In this document: positions 1 to 8,897 of the stretch, piece by piece
Layout of the letters: every line of letters starts with the position of its first letter
Position numbering within the stretch: the first letter of the stretch is position 1
Assembly: GCA_963784065.1 (NCBI GenBank)
Contig: CAWAQA010000004.1
Location: 186,001 to 250,000, forward strand
Direction of reading: 5' to 3'
Length of the DNA: 64,000 bases
Origin: CAWAQA01 sp963784065
GTDB lineage: Bacteria > Acidobacteriota > Vicinamibacteria > Vicinamibacterales > UBA2999
The notes under the pieces: generated by a model
Seen by the model: only the letters and a program-made list of their open reading frames with translations
What the model was told of the DNA's origin: nothing
Databases searched by the model: none
Translations under genes and position numbers: made by a program

Positions 1-937
1 TGCAACTCGTTCGCATGCCGGCTGCATGCGAAGAGCGAAGTCAGACGTGTGCTGCATCCGGCCGGCGATCCAGTACCCGAACGTGACGCTGTGGACCAAT
101 GCATTCGCGCGGCAGCTGCTGACCGACGCGTCGGGACGAAGGGTCACGGCCGTCGAGGTGGTGAAGGACGGAGTGCCCGTGCAGGTCGAGGCGCCGGTCG
201 TCGTCGTCTCGTGCGGCGCGGTCAACTCGGCGGCGCTGCTGCTGCGGTCCGCGAACGCCGCGCATCCGAACGGCCTGGCCAACTCGTCGGGTCTCGTCGG
301 CACCCGCTACATGGCGCATCTGGCGACGATGATCAGCGCCTTCGATCACCGGCGGAAGAACGAGACGGTGTTTCAGAAGACGGTGGCGATCAACGATTTC
401 TATCTCGCGGGGCCGCGGACGCCGCACCCGCTCGGGCAGATTCAGTCACAAGGCCGGACGGAGGCCGTCGTCCTCAAGGCGGAGTCTCCGTGGTATGGAC
501 GATGGATTCCTCTCGGCGCGTGGGAATGGTGGGCGTCAGGCGCGGTGGACTGGCTGGCGATGTCGGAGGACTTGCCGCGGCCGGAGAACAGAGTGACCGT
601 GGGATCGGACGGCCGCATCAGGCTCCGCTACCGGCAGAATAACGTCACCGCGCACGACACGCTCGTCAAGGAGACACAACGGATCCTGGGACGTCTCGGC
701 TTCTTCACGCTCAAGCATTCGCTGGGCACCCGGAACACCACCCATCAGTGCGGGACGCTGTGTTTCGGCACCGACCCGCGACGCTCCGTGCTCGATCCAT
801 ATTGCCGCGCACACGACGTCGAGAATCTCTTCGTCGTCGACGCGTCCTTCTTCCCGTCCTCCGCGGCGGTGAACCCCGGCCTGACCATCGTCGCGCAGGC
901 CCTGCGGGTGGCCGACCACATCAGGGGGAACTTATAG
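1..937 (+). CDS. GMC-family FAD oxidoreductase, C-terminal part (5' truncated by window)
   Basis: The window opens inside this gene. GMC oxidoreductases are FAD enzymes that oxidise alcohols or sugars. The visible part has the substrate-binding region and the GMC C-terminal domain, with the HQCGT segment and VNPGLT near the end carrying the usual active-site His and Asn. The C-terminus, with VDASFFPSSAAVNPGLT followed by ALRVADHI, is typical of the family. The first about 40 bases read CNSFACRLHAKS in frame 1, while the rest reads AKSDVCCIRP in frame 2. The two overlap as homologous text, so a one-base indel probably lies near position 40. The FAD-binding N-terminus is outside the window and no partner subunit is visible. 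A 9-bp repeat array starts at the stop codon. Confidence 0.88.
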   Translation, partial: ATRSHAGCMRRAKSDVCCIRPAIQYPNVTLWTNAFARQLLTDASGRRVTAVEVVKDGVPVQVEAPVVVVSCGAVNSAALLLRSANAAHPNGLANSSGLVGTRYMAHLATMISAFDHRRKNETVFQKTVAINDFYLAGPRTPHPLGQIQSQGRTEAVVLKAESPWYGRWIPLGAWEWWASGAVDWLAMSEDLPRPENRVTVGSDGRIRLRYRQNNVTAHDTLVKETQRILGRLGFFTLKHSLGTRNTTHQCGTLCFGTDPRRSVLDPYCRAHDVENLFVVDASFFPSSAAVNPGLTIVAQALRVADHIRGNL

Positions 938-1032
938 AAGTGGAAAAAGTGGAAAAAGTGGAAGAAGTGGAAGAAGTGGAAGAAGTGGAACAAGTGAAGT
1001 GGAGAAGTGGACAAGTGGACAAGTGGACAAGT
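937..1032 (+). repeat. 9-bp tandem array GAAGTGGAA (array 1, purine strand forward)
   Basis: About ten units of GAAGTGGAA or close variants (AAAGTGGAA, CAAGTGGAC) follow directly on the stop codon of the GMC oxidoreductase. Units are most regular at the left end and change to CAAGTGGA at the right end. A matching array in the opposite orientation lies at 2854-2896, so the gene at 1304-2671 is enclosed by an inverted pair. No transposase is present. Confidence 0.85.
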
Positions 1033-1252
1033 CGACGCGCGGCCTTCGCCTCCGGCGTCGTCGCATTGACGCCGACGGTCTTGCCCCTGAATCGCCACCC
1101 GCATTGACGTCTGCGTCGCATGCCGGTGTCATTTGCCCATCGCCATCGGCGACAGTCTAGTACGTGAGATCGAGCGTGTTGATCCAGAATAGCGGCGTTC
1201 GGATGACTTTACGAAGGGCAACAAAGAGCCGAAGCTGCTGAAGGGGTGAAGG
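1033..1252. other. intergenic stretch without recognisable gene
   Basis: Together with the preceding array this makes just over 300 bases without a gene between the GMC oxidoreductase and the aspartic-protease-like gene. I see no convincing coding frame, tRNA or hairpin terminator. An AAGGGG purine stretch at 1241-1246 could serve an upstream start at 1253 for the next gene. Confidence 0.5.
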
Positions 1253-1303
1253 ATGTTCCCCGCGAACCGCGTAATGCTTCCTCTCGTTCGGCACAGGAAC
1301 ACG

Positions 1304-2671
1304 ATGCGGGCGCCCTCCCCCTGTTTCCGTTACGGCTACGTGCTGATCGCTTCGGTGTGTGTGGCCTGTGCGACGCCTGCACCGCCTGGAGCTGAGAACG
1401 TCAGCCCCGCGACCGTAATGAGGGCGGACGGGGACCTTCAGAACTATCAACTTCGGGACCTCGAGACTCACATTCAGAGGATGCCCCGAGGTCCCGAACG
1501 GGACTACTTCAACGGCATGCTCGCCGTCCGCTCTGGTCGATTCGGCGATGCGATCGCTCAGCTGAATCGCGCGCTGCCGCATCTTCGTGAGTCGGCCCCC
1601 AAACGTGCCGCCACGGCGCTCGAAGCGATCGCGACCGCCTACAGGGCTGACAACCAGTACGGCGATGCGGCGCGCGCGTACGCGGAACTGTCCGATCGCT
1701 TTGCCGATCAGTTGGATCGCTTTCCCGCTGACGACGCGGCGCTCGCCCGGATTCTGAGTGGAACGCCCCCTCAATCGATCTCGTGGAACGGGCCGGTAAG
1801 GTTGAAGACGTCGAAGAACCCGATTGGCTCGCGTGTGGCCGAGCTCGTGGTCAATGGCGTACGCGGACTCTGGCTGCTTGATACGGGGGCGAACCAGTCG
1901 GTGGTTAGCCGTACGTTCGCGCAACGGCTCGGCGTGACGCTGCTGCAGGGAGTGGCGTCCGTTGGATCGGGTTTGACCGGACGCAAGAGCTCCCTTCGAG
2001 CCGCGGTGCTGCCGACCATGCAGGTAGGAGGCGCCGCTCTGACGAATGTCGTGCTCCTCGTGCTCGAGGACGAGAATCTTCGGATTGGCAATGGACCGGA
2101 CGCGTATCAGATCGATGCGATTCTCGGATATCCGATCCTCAAGGCGCTCGGCGTGGTGACCTTCACGCGCGATGAGTTGTTGGCCGGGGAAGCAGCCGAA
2201 ACGGACGGCCGAGGCGTGCGGATGTACATGCGCGGGCTGACGCCCGCAATCGAGTGTGAGGTGGAGGGCCGGCCGCTCCTGTTTACCCTCGATACCGGAG
2301 CGTCGAGCACCGATTTGTCAGTGCGGTATTACGAGCTGTTCCGCGCGCAGGCTGATTCATGGAAGACGCAGAACGTCGAAACCGCGGGCGCGGGCGGTTC
2401 GTCGAAACACGACGTCTACATCCAGCCACGGCTTGTCATGAAGTCGGGAACGAGCACGATCACTTTAAACGACGTGTCGATTGTGCCCGTCCACATGAAT
2501 GCTGGCATCGACATACTGTTTGGTAACCTCGGGCAGGATTTCGTCGACGGCTTCGAGACATTTAGTCTGAACTTCTCGGCGATGACCTTCAACCTTGGCG
2601 CGCCGCGCGAGCGATTCGGTGACGCCAGCCGATCGACGGCTCGTCCTTCATCGTCGCCGCCCCGACCCTGA
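1304..2671 (+). CDS. retropepsin-like aspartic protease family protein with two DTG motifs
   Basis: A probably exported protein of about 455 residues. After an N-terminal hydrophobic segment (GYVLIASVCVACA, possible lipoprotein or Sec signal) comes a helical TPR-like stretch and then two retropepsin-like half domains. Each has an aspartic-protease signature, LLDTGANQSVV (Asp codon at 1880) and TLDTGASSTDLS (Asp codon at 2291). Two DTG motifs in one chain resemble a tandem of the retropepsin fold, so a monomeric enzyme is possible, though proteolysis is not proven. I chose ATG 1304 because it places the hydrophobic segment correctly and has AGGA five bases upstream; an in-frame ATG at 1253 is the alternative. 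The gene is visibly less GC-rich than its neighbours and lies alone between inverted 9-bp arrays, which hints at acquisition. Confidence 0.8.
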   Translation: MRAPSPCFRYGYVLIASVCVACATPAPPGAENVSPATVMRADGDLQNYQLRDLETHIQRMPRGPERDYFNGMLAVRSGRFGDAIAQLNRALPHLRESAPKRAATALEAIATAYRADNQYGDAARAYAELSDRFADQLDRFPADDAALARILSGTPPQSISWNGPVRLKTSKNPIGSRVAELVVNGVRGLWLLDTGANQSVVSRTFAQRLGVTLLQGVASVGSGLTGRKSSLRAAVLPTMQVGGAALTNVVLLVLEDENLRIGNGPDAYQIDAILGYPILKALGVVTFTRDELLAGEAAETDGRGVRMYMRGLTPAIECEVEGRPLLFTLDTGASSTDLSVRYYELFRAQADSWKTQNVETAGAGGSSKHDVYIQPRLVMKSGTSTITLNDVSIVPVHMNAGIDILFGNLGQDFVDGFETFSLNFSAMTFNLGAPRERFGDASRSTARPSSSPPRP

Positions 2672-2853
2672 CCTTCTCGCGTCATCCGTGCAACACCACC
2701 GGGCAACCACTTTCACCATATACGGGCTGCTAGTGCACGCGAAGCGAACGAAGCGAGAAACGTGACCGAAGCTGGTGTCGATCCGATTGCCAGATTGCCG
2801 CGAGAGACCCGATTGCCACTTTCCAACTTCTTCCCTTCCGTCCCTGCTGTCCC

Positions 2854-2896
2854 TTCACTTCTTCCACTTTTCCACTTCTTCCACTTCTTCCACTTT
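2854..2896 (-). repeat. 9-bp tandem array TTCCACTTC (array 2, inverted relative to array 1)
   Basis: Pyrimidine-strand copies of the same 9-bp unit as at 937-1032. The array is regular at its right end, immediately before the GGAGG of the next gene, and degenerates leftward into CACTTTCCAACTTCTTCCC-like text from about 2815. With array 1 it forms an inverted pair around the gene at 1304-2671. Confidence 0.82.
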
Positions 2897-2907
2897 GGAG
2901 GTTCACG

Positions 2908-3423
2908 TTGAAGGTTCGTTCGTTCAGCCATGTCGGCATCACCGTCTCTGACTTCAACAGGTTCGTGCAGTTCTATTCGGACAATTTCGGATGCCGTCTG
3001 GTCGGCGTCGCCGACACGCCGCCGGATCGCGTACGGTCCTTCTTCGGTGTGGACGGGGAGCTGCCACAGTGCAAGATCGGCTGGGTGCGCGTCCCGGGCG
3101 GCGCGATTCTCGAGATCTTCGAGTTCCAGCCGCGGTTGCCGCCGGCGGCCATCCCGTGGAACCGTGTGGGCCTGACGCATTTCTCGTTCAACGTCAGGGA
3201 CACGCAGCGTTGGTACGAGTATCTGGTGAGTAGAGGCGTCGAGTGCGTGAGCAGGCCCGAGCGCTCACCGCGCGGGCACACGTTCTTCTTCGCCCGCGAC
3301 TTCGACGGGAACCTGGTCGAGATGATCGACCTCGGCTACATGCACTACGTCCTGAAATTCTTCGGCCCGCTGGGAGGGTGGATATTCAGGAAAGGTATGT
3401 ACAAGCAGTACTACCGCGCCTGA
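2908..3423 (+). CDS. VOC superfamily protein (glyoxalase/dioxygenase fold)
   Basis: A 171-residue protein starting KVRSFSHVGITVSDFNRFVQ, the usual beginning of a vicinal-oxygen-chelate module. His in SHVGI, the Glu in GAILEIFEF, His in LTHFSFNV and Glu in GNLVEMIDL give the spacing expected for metal ligands of two paired beta-alpha-beta-beta-beta units. Substrate cannot be deduced; VOC enzymes include lactoylglutathione lyases, epimerases and dioxygenases. The TTG start at 2908 is supported by GGAGG at 2896-2900, seven bases upstream. The ribosome binding site directly abuts the 9-bp array, so the array lies in the 5' leader. The next gene is convergent. Confidence 0.85.
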   Translation: MKVRSFSHVGITVSDFNRFVQFYSDNFGCRLVGVADTPPDRVRSFFGVDGELPQCKIGWVRVPGGAILEIFEFQPRLPPAAIPWNRVGLTHFSFNVRDTQRWYEYLVSRGVECVSRPERSPRGHTFFFARDFDGNLVEMIDLGYMHYVLKFFGPLGGWIFRKGMYKQYYRA

Positions 3424-3434
3424 ACCGTCGCGTC

Positions 3435-4451
3435 CTACGCTTCCGACTGGGTGGTCCGGTTACGCAGCCGCTCGACCGCCCGGCCGACCTGCAGCGACGC
3501 ATTGAAGATGCGGCCGACGCGGATGCCGCCCTTCAGACGGTGACGGCCGATGGCTTCGAGTCCCGCCGACGCAATGCACCCGCAGTTGGCGCAATCCGGA
3601 TTGCCACCGAACTGGCACGGCGTGATCCGTGTGCCGAAGTCCGACGAAAAGCATTCGGTCGTTTTGGCGAAGACGCATTCCTCCGGCGACTCCGGCGGGT
3701 TGGCGTACACCCCGAGCATTCCATCCACCAGTTGCAGCTTGGGGATGAGCGGGCGTAACCGGCGCATCTCCTCGATCACGCGCACCCGATCTGCTTTCGT
3801 CAGGCGCTCGGTCGAGATCTCACCCTTTTGCGGCGTGTAAAGGCTGAGCCAGATCGACCGTGTCTGCTCGTTCGCCTGCCAGAACCGCAGGAACTCTTCC
3901 AGATACCCGTCGCGTTGCACCTGCTGGCGCGTGATGGTGCAGTGCACCGTAATCTTGTGCCCCACGATGTGCTTGAGGATGCGATCGTAGGTCGCCGGCG
4001 TGCGCCGCACGTCGTGCTCCGGCTGCAGGCCGTCGATCGATACCACCAGTTGCAGGCGGCGCAACGTCGCCCATTCAGCCGGGATCGGGCGCACGGCGCT
4101 CGTGACGAGCTGTGTGTGAATGCCGCGCCCGGAAAGCTGGGGCAGGATCCGGCCGAGCTCGCGATAGCGCACCAGCGGCTCGCCGCCGACGATCGACACG
4201 TGCAGGGGCTTGCGGCGATCGATCAGCGTCATGAAGCGGGTGACAAGTTCGTCGCCTTGATAGTCGGACAGGCCGCGCAACGTCACGCCGCCTCCGAGGT
4301 GCTCGTCGCCGTACGCGTAACAGCCCGGGCAGCGCAGCGGGCATTCCTTGGTGATTTCGATCGAGAGATTCGGCCGATAGCCCGAGAGGATTCGGCCCCA
4401 GGCCTGAACGATCTCGCGCGCACCAAGGCCCTTGTAACGGTTGCCAGCCAT
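3435..4451 (-). CDS. radical SAM protein with Cys-rich C-terminal extension
   Basis: About 338 residues. The N-terminal radical SAM core shows ECPLRCPGCYAYG, a CxxxCxxC motif that holds the SAM-cleaving [4Fe-4S] cluster, followed by a glycine-rich IVGGEPLVR segment. The C-terminal part has several cysteines (ECVFAKTTECF, PDCANCGCIAS), as in SPASM-type proteins carrying auxiliary Fe-S clusters. Substrate is unknown: the family modifies peptides, lipids and cofactors, and no small precursor-peptide gene is obvious nearby. ATG 4451 is preferred to the TTG one codon upstream. It is divergent from the SET gene with only about 80 bases between, so both promoters must lie there. Confidence 0.87.
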   Translation of the reverse strand: MAGNRYKGLGAREIVQAWGRILSGYRPNLSIEITKECPLRCPGCYAYGDEHLGGGVTLRGLSDYQGDELVTRFMTLIDRRKPLHVSIVGGEPLVRYRELGRILPQLSGRGIHTQLVTSAVRPIPAEWATLRRLQLVVSIDGLQPEHDVRRTPATYDRILKHIVGHKITVHCTITRQQVQRDGYLEEFLRFWQANEQTRSIWLSLYTPQKGEISTERLTKADRVRVIEEMRRLRPLIPKLQLVDGMLGVYANPPESPEECVFAKTTECFSSDFGTRITPCQFGGNPDCANCGCIASAGLEAIGRHRLKGGIRVGRIFNASLQVGRAVERLRNRTTQSEA

Positions 4452-4531
4452 CAACGCCGGGCGATTTCATGCAGCCATTATCGGCTACTTCGCGGCGGGG
4501 CCACTACGTCCTTTGCTATTCTGTGTGCTGC

Positions 4532-4948
4532 ATGCCCAGTGACCCGCAGTTGCCCAGAGTCAAGCGACGTCGTTCCAAGGTCCACGGTTTTGGCGTTTTC
4601 GCACTCGAGCCGATCAACAAGAACACGCGCATCATCGACTACGCCGGTGAGTTGATCGATCACAAGGAAAGCCTGAAGCGCGAGACGAAGTACCTGAAGC
4701 GCGGCGAAATCTGGTGCTTCACGGTCAACCGTCGATGGGTGCGCGACGCGCATGTCGGCGGCAACGACGCGCGCTTCATCAACCACGGCTGCAAGCCCAA
4801 CTGCTACAGCCAGATCGTCGGCAAGACGATATGGATCCGCGCCGCCCGGAACATCGAAGCCGGCGAGGAGTTGACCTACGACTACTACACCGACGGCGAG
4901 CAGATCATCCAGTGCCGCTGCCGGCCCGGGTGCACGCGGAAGCTGTGA
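4532..4948 (+). CDS. SET-domain protein lysine methyltransferase with post-SET motif
   Basis: A 138-residue single-domain protein. It contains SET landmarks: GFGVFALEPI (SET-N), ARFINHGCKPNC (the SAM-binding NHxCxPN motif) and GEELTYDYY (catalytic Tyr region). CRCRPGC at the C-terminus matches the zinc-binding post-SET cysteine cluster, usually seen in eukaryotic histone methyltransferases. SET proteins transfer methyl groups from SAM to lysine side chains; the bacterial target is unknown. ATG 4532 is chosen because the SET fold begins just after it. A TATTCT box at 4517-4522 sits nine bases before the ATG with no Shine-Dalgarno, so the mRNA may be leaderless. It is not part of an obvious operon. 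Confidence 0.88.
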   Translation: MPSDPQLPRVKRRRSKVHGFGVFALEPINKNTRIIDYAGELIDHKESLKRETKYLKRGEIWCFTVNRRWVRDAHVGGNDARFINHGCKPNCYSQIVGKTIWIRAARNIEAGEELTYDYYTDGEQIIQCRCRPGCTRKL

Positions 4949-4975
4949 ATCGAGGGAAGCGCGAGGATCTCGTCG

Positions 4976-5032
4976 GGCTGAAGCCAGAGGGCAGACCCAG
5001 CCGGGCTGTCATGGCTTCCGGCTTCAGGCGGA
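4976..5032. repeat. palindromic repeat pair, family A
   Basis: Two facing arms, GGCTGAAGCC at 4976-4985 and GGCTTCCGGCTTCAGGCGG at 5013-5031, form an imperfect inverted repeat. The same arms recur at 41491-41560, 50134-50242 and 54248-54271. It lies just upstream of, and may contribute the first codons to, the SpoIID gene. Confidence 0.7.
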
Positions 5033-5071
5033 CGATCCGAGCCGTGGTGTTGGCTCGTATTCTCCGTCTGC

Positions 5072-6497
5072 TTGTTCTCCTCCCGCGCTACCGCCCAGAC
5101 TGAAGTCACCGACGCGGAGTTGAAAGGAGCCGGCGGTGGCCGTACTGTTCGCGTCGGCTCCGTCACTGGCAGACGTGTCACGACCGTCCCACTCGAAATC
5201 TACGTCGCGCGGGTGCTCGCTGGCGAAGGCGAGCCGCAGGCCGCGGATGCGGCCAGGCAGGCGCTCGCGGTTGCGATCAGGACATACGCGCTGGCCAATG
5301 CGGGTCGCCATGGGCGCGACGGGTTCGACGTATGCGACAGCACGCACTGCCAGGTACTGCGTGCGGCAACGCCCGCCACGCGGGCGGCAGCGCTGGCGAC
5401 AGCGGGCCGCGTGCTCACCTACAACGGGCGTCCGGCCGAAGTCTTCTATTCGGCCTCCTGCGGCGGCCGTTCCGAAAGCGCGTCGGCGGTGTGGCCCGCT
5501 GCGGACTATCCGTACCTTCAGGCCGCCGAAGACGATGTGCACGGAGAGGATCGGCCGTGGACCGTCGAGTTCCCATTGCGCCGTGTGCAGCAGGCCCTGC
5601 GTCGTGCCGGCTTCGACGGTCAGCGGCTCACGGGCGTCGAGGTCGAGGAGCGGAGTTCGTCCGGGCGCGTGACGCGGCTCCGCCTGGTGGGGCTGCGGCC
5701 GGACATGATCACCGGCGACCAGTTCAGGCTTGCGATCGGCGCGCGCGAGCTGCGTAGTACCGCGTTTCAACTGGAGGCCCGCGGCGCCACGCTTCACCTG
5801 ACCGGCCGCGGATACGGTCATGGGGTGGGCATGTGCGTCATCGGCGCAGGGCGCCGTGCGCTGCGCGGCGAGTCGTTCGAAGCGATTCTCGCGAAATACT
5901 TTCCCGGGCTTACCGCTGACGCCGGGTTTCGCGCGCCGGGATGTGGGATTGGTGGAACCGGCTGCGATGGTGCGCGCACCCGGCCCGGGTTACGCGCCGC
6001 GGGGATCGAGCCCAGCGATCGACGCGATCGTCGCGCACGCGCACACCGACTTGTCGAAGGTGCTTGGGACGTCCATCGCGCCTATCACCGTGGAGCTGCA
6101 CGAATCGATCGAGAGCTTCCGGCGGGCGACCGGAAAGCCGTGGTGGGTGAGTGTCGTGGCGAGCGGTACATCGATCGACCTGGCGCCTGCTCCGGTGCTG
6201 ATGCAGCGCGAGGGCATCGACGTCGCGATTCGCCAGGGTGTCGCGGAACTGCTCGTGTCTGGACCGCTGGCTGGCCGCCCGGCCTGGGTGCGGGTGGGGG
6301 CGGCGAGGTACTTCGCAGGGGCGGAAGCCGGGACGCCACAAGCCGCCGCACGACGAGCGCCGCAAGAACGATGTCCTTCCGATGCCGAGCTCATGCTGGC
6401 CATCTCGGCCCCGGCCCAGCGCGAGGCCGAGATGCGCGCCGAAGCCTGCTTCGCCGCGGCACTGCAACGTACTCACGACTGGCGCGAGGTCCGCTAG
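5072..6497 (+). CDS. SpoIID/LytB-domain protein (frame change near 5945)
   Basis: The SpoIID domain is clear: VPLEIYVARVLAGEGE, AIRTYALANAG, VFYSASCGGRSESA and GYGHGVGMC. In Bacillus SpoIID is a lytic transglycosylase that trims peptidoglycan during engulfment. Here, with no sporulation locus, a general wall-associated role is more likely. A hydrophobic segment ending in SSRATAQ just at the start looks like a Sec signal peptide. TTG 5072 is the first start in this frame, but an ATG at 5011 in another frame could be the true start if an indel lies near 5045. The C-terminal third continues in a different frame after about 5945 (IDAIVAHAHTDLSKVLG onward) to the stop at 6497, so one indel must be corrected. 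Confidence 0.8.
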
Positions 6498-6547
6498 CGC
6501 TCATTGGGGTCGGACCGGACCACGCCCAAGGGGCTGATCCCAATCGG

Positions 6548-7901
6548 CTACGGTCGTCGCACGAGCGCGGCGGCGTAGAACGCTTCGAGCCCGTGCTCGA
6601 ACGGAAGCGTGCGCATCATGCCGCGGTCGTCGAGAAAGGGCGTGATGACCTCGAGGCCCTCGCGGCGGAGATCGAGCAGCGCGAAATCGGTGTGCTCTGC
6701 GAGAAACGCATCGACCACTTCCTCGTTCTCCTCGGGCTCGCTCGAGCACGTCGCGTACACGAGCCGGCCGCCCGGGACGACGACGGTGGCGGCACGCGAG
6801 AGCAGGGCGCCCTGGTCCCGCGCCAGCGCCGCCAGGTCATCCTCGGAGCGCCGCCAGCGGATATCGGGATCGCGCCGGATCGTCCCGAGGCCGGAGCACG
6901 GCGCGTCAACGAGTACCCGATCGAACGCGGCCGCAAACGGCAGCGCGCCCGCCGGGCCGACGCGCAGGACCTGGATACGGGCGGCGCCGCTCCGATGGAC
7001 GGTGTCCTTCAGCAGCGCGATCCGGCGATCCCGCACGTCACACGCGACGATCGTGCCCGAGTCGCGCATGTCGGCCGCCATCGCGGTCGTCTTCCCGCCG
7101 GGGGACGCGCAGAGGTCGAGCACGCGATCGCCCGGCTGCGCGTTCACGGCCAGCGGCACGAGTTGTGACGCTTCGTCCTGCACGAAGAACAGGCCGTCCG
7201 GCGGCCGCCGCAGCGGGTTCCCCGCCGTGACGATCAGGCCGTGCGGCGCATGCGCTGTCGGTACCGTCTCGATGTCATCGTCCGCCAGCGCGCGAGCCAC
7301 CTCCTCGCGGAGCACGCGCAAACTGTTGGCCCGGAGCGTGAGGGATGGGGTCTCGTTGTTGAACTGCACCCAGCGCTCGGCCGCGTCGAAGCCGTAGCGG
7401 TCGAGCCACCGCGCGACCAGCCACTCGGGATGAGAATGCGTGACCCCGAGGTAGTCGAGTGCCGCCGGCACGATCGCGCATCCCTTCCGGCCGCGGCGGG
7501 AGCGGCAGACGATGCCGCTGCCGGAGCGTCTGACGGAGCACGGCGTTGACGAAGCCGCTCGCGCTCGGCTTGCGCGCCGCCCTCGTGAGATCCACCGCGT
7601 CGTCCACGACAGCGGAAGCCGGCACGCGGCTCAGGTGCAGCAACTGATAAAGGCTGAGGCGCAGGATGGCCGTGACTTCAGGATCGATACGGGAAACCTG
7701 GCGATTGGACAGGTGTTCGACCAGGTGGTCGAGGCTCCGCTGCCACCGGAGCGTGCCTGTCACGATCTCGGCGGTGAGGGCACGATCCCGTTCGTCGGAG
7801 AGATGCTGCCGGCTTTTCGCGAGGGCGGCGGGAAGGTCGGCACGCTCTCCGGCGATTGCGCGAAGCGCGTGGTACGCCGCTGTTCGCGCCGGCGCGGTCA
7901 T
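6548..7901 (-). CDS. rsmB: 16S rRNA (cytosine-C5) methyltransferase RsmB/Fmu (frame change near 7490)
   Basis: RsmB methylates C967 of 16S rRNA using SAM. The N-terminal part (7901 to about 7490) is the NusB-like RNA-binding domain, with RTAAYHALRAI and SRIDPEVTAILRLSLYQLL. The remainder is the Rossmann methyltransferase with LDLCASPGGKTTAMA, DAPCSGLGTIRRDPDIRW and the catalytic YATCSSEPEENE, so both catalytic cysteines are present. The two parts are in different frames, joined near 7490. As every motif is intact, this looks like an assembly indel rather than gene decay. It is the last gene of the aroC-def-fmt-rsmB block, 36 bases after fmt; def, fmt and rsmB are adjacent in many bacteria. 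Confidence 0.92.
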
Positions 7902-7937
7902 GGAACCATCCCGTTCGATCTTACGACTTCCCTGAAC

Positions 7938-8897
7938 TCAAGCCCGGTCTGGGTGTCCGAGCCGGGCGCCGGGCTGCACGGGGTGGCCGGCGAGGAACTC
8001 CCGCGCGGTCATCGGCCGGCGGCCTTCCGGCTGCAGTCGCTCGATCGCGAGGCGCCACCCGTGTCCCGTCGCGACGTGAATGGCGTCACGCGTCACGGCC
8101 ACGACCGTCCCGGGCGGCTCGCTGGCCGCCTCTTCCTCGACGCGCGTTTTCAACAGGATCAGCCGATGTCCGTCGAGATACGTGTAGGCATGCGGCCACG
8201 GATACAGCCCGCGGACCCGGTTGTGAATGAACGCGGCGGGCAGCGTCCAGTCCACCAGCCCCTCTTCCTTCGTCAGCCTCGGTGCGTAGCTGGCGATCAT
8301 GAAATCCTGCCGTTCGTCCTCCACCGGCCCTTCCGCCAGTCGATCGACGACGTCAACCAGCAGCGGCGCGCCAAGTTCCGCCAGATCGCGCTCCACTTCC
8401 TCGCTGGTATCGTCGGGGCCGATCGGGCGCCGGACTTTCGCGATCATGTTGCCAGCATCGAGCTCCCGGACCAGACGCATGATCGTGACCCCGGTCTCGG
8501 TTTCGCCGTCGATCACCGCACGGTGGACGGGCGCGGCGCCGCGGTACTTGGGGAGCAGCGAGGCATGCACGTTGATCATGCCGAGCCGCGGCAGGTTGAG
8601 CAGGTCGTCGGGAATGATCTTCCCGTACGCGGCGACGACACCGAGGTCGGACTGCCACGCGCCGATGGTCTCGAGCACCTCGGGCAGGCGCAACCGTTGC
8701 GGCTGGAACACGGGCAGGCCGCGCTCGAGGGCCAGCGCCTTCACGGGCGCATCCGTCACCTTCTGCCCGCGCCCCCGCGGCCGGTCCGGCTGGGTGACGA
8801 CGCCGACGACGGGGTGCCGCGACGCGAGCAGCCGCTGCAGCGTCGGGACCGCAAACTGCGGCGTGCCGAAGTAGGCGATCCGGAGGGCGCTCACCAT
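7938..8897 (-). CDS. fmt: methionyl-tRNA formyltransferase
   Basis: Fmt formylates initiator Met-tRNA from 10-formyl-THF. The 319-residue length is standard. The N-terminal formyltransferase domain begins LRIAYFGTPQFAVPTL and has the signature INVHASLLPKYRGAAP containing the catalytic Asn-His pair, followed by ETGVTIMRLVRELDAGNMI. The C-terminal OB-like domain binds tRNA (WTLPAAFIHNRVRGLYPWP). It overlaps def by seven bases, indicating translational coupling of formylation and deformylation genes, and is followed by rsmB. Confidence 0.96.
   Translation of the reverse strand: MVSALRIAYFGTPQFAVPTLQRLLASRHPVVGVVTQPDRPRGRGQKVTDAPVKALALERGLPVFQPQRLRLPEVLETIGAWQSDLGVVAAYGKIIPDDLLNLPRLGMINVHASLLPKYRGAAPVHRAVIDGETETGVTIMRLVRELDAGNMIAKVRRPIGPDDTSEEVERDLAELGAPLLVDVVDRLAEGPVEDERQDFMIASYAPRLTKEEGLVDWTLPAAFIHNRVRGLYPWPHAYTYLDGHRLILLKTRVEEEAASEPPGTVVAVTRDAIHVATGHGWRLAIERLQPEGRRPMTAREFLAGHPVQPGARLGHPDRA

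Noticed and set aside
937..1032. CRISPR array
   Set aside because: Units are contiguous 9-bp repeats without spacers and no cas gene is present.
921..1132. Short Glu/Val- or Ser/Thr/Pro-rich ORFs over the 9-bp arrays
   Set aside because: They are direct translations of the repeat unit with no start signal or homologous text.
5072..7168. Long plus-strand frame continuing past the SpoIID domain to 7168
   Set aside because: After about 5960 it loses homology and runs antisense to rsmB; the SpoIID protein continues in another frame to 6497.
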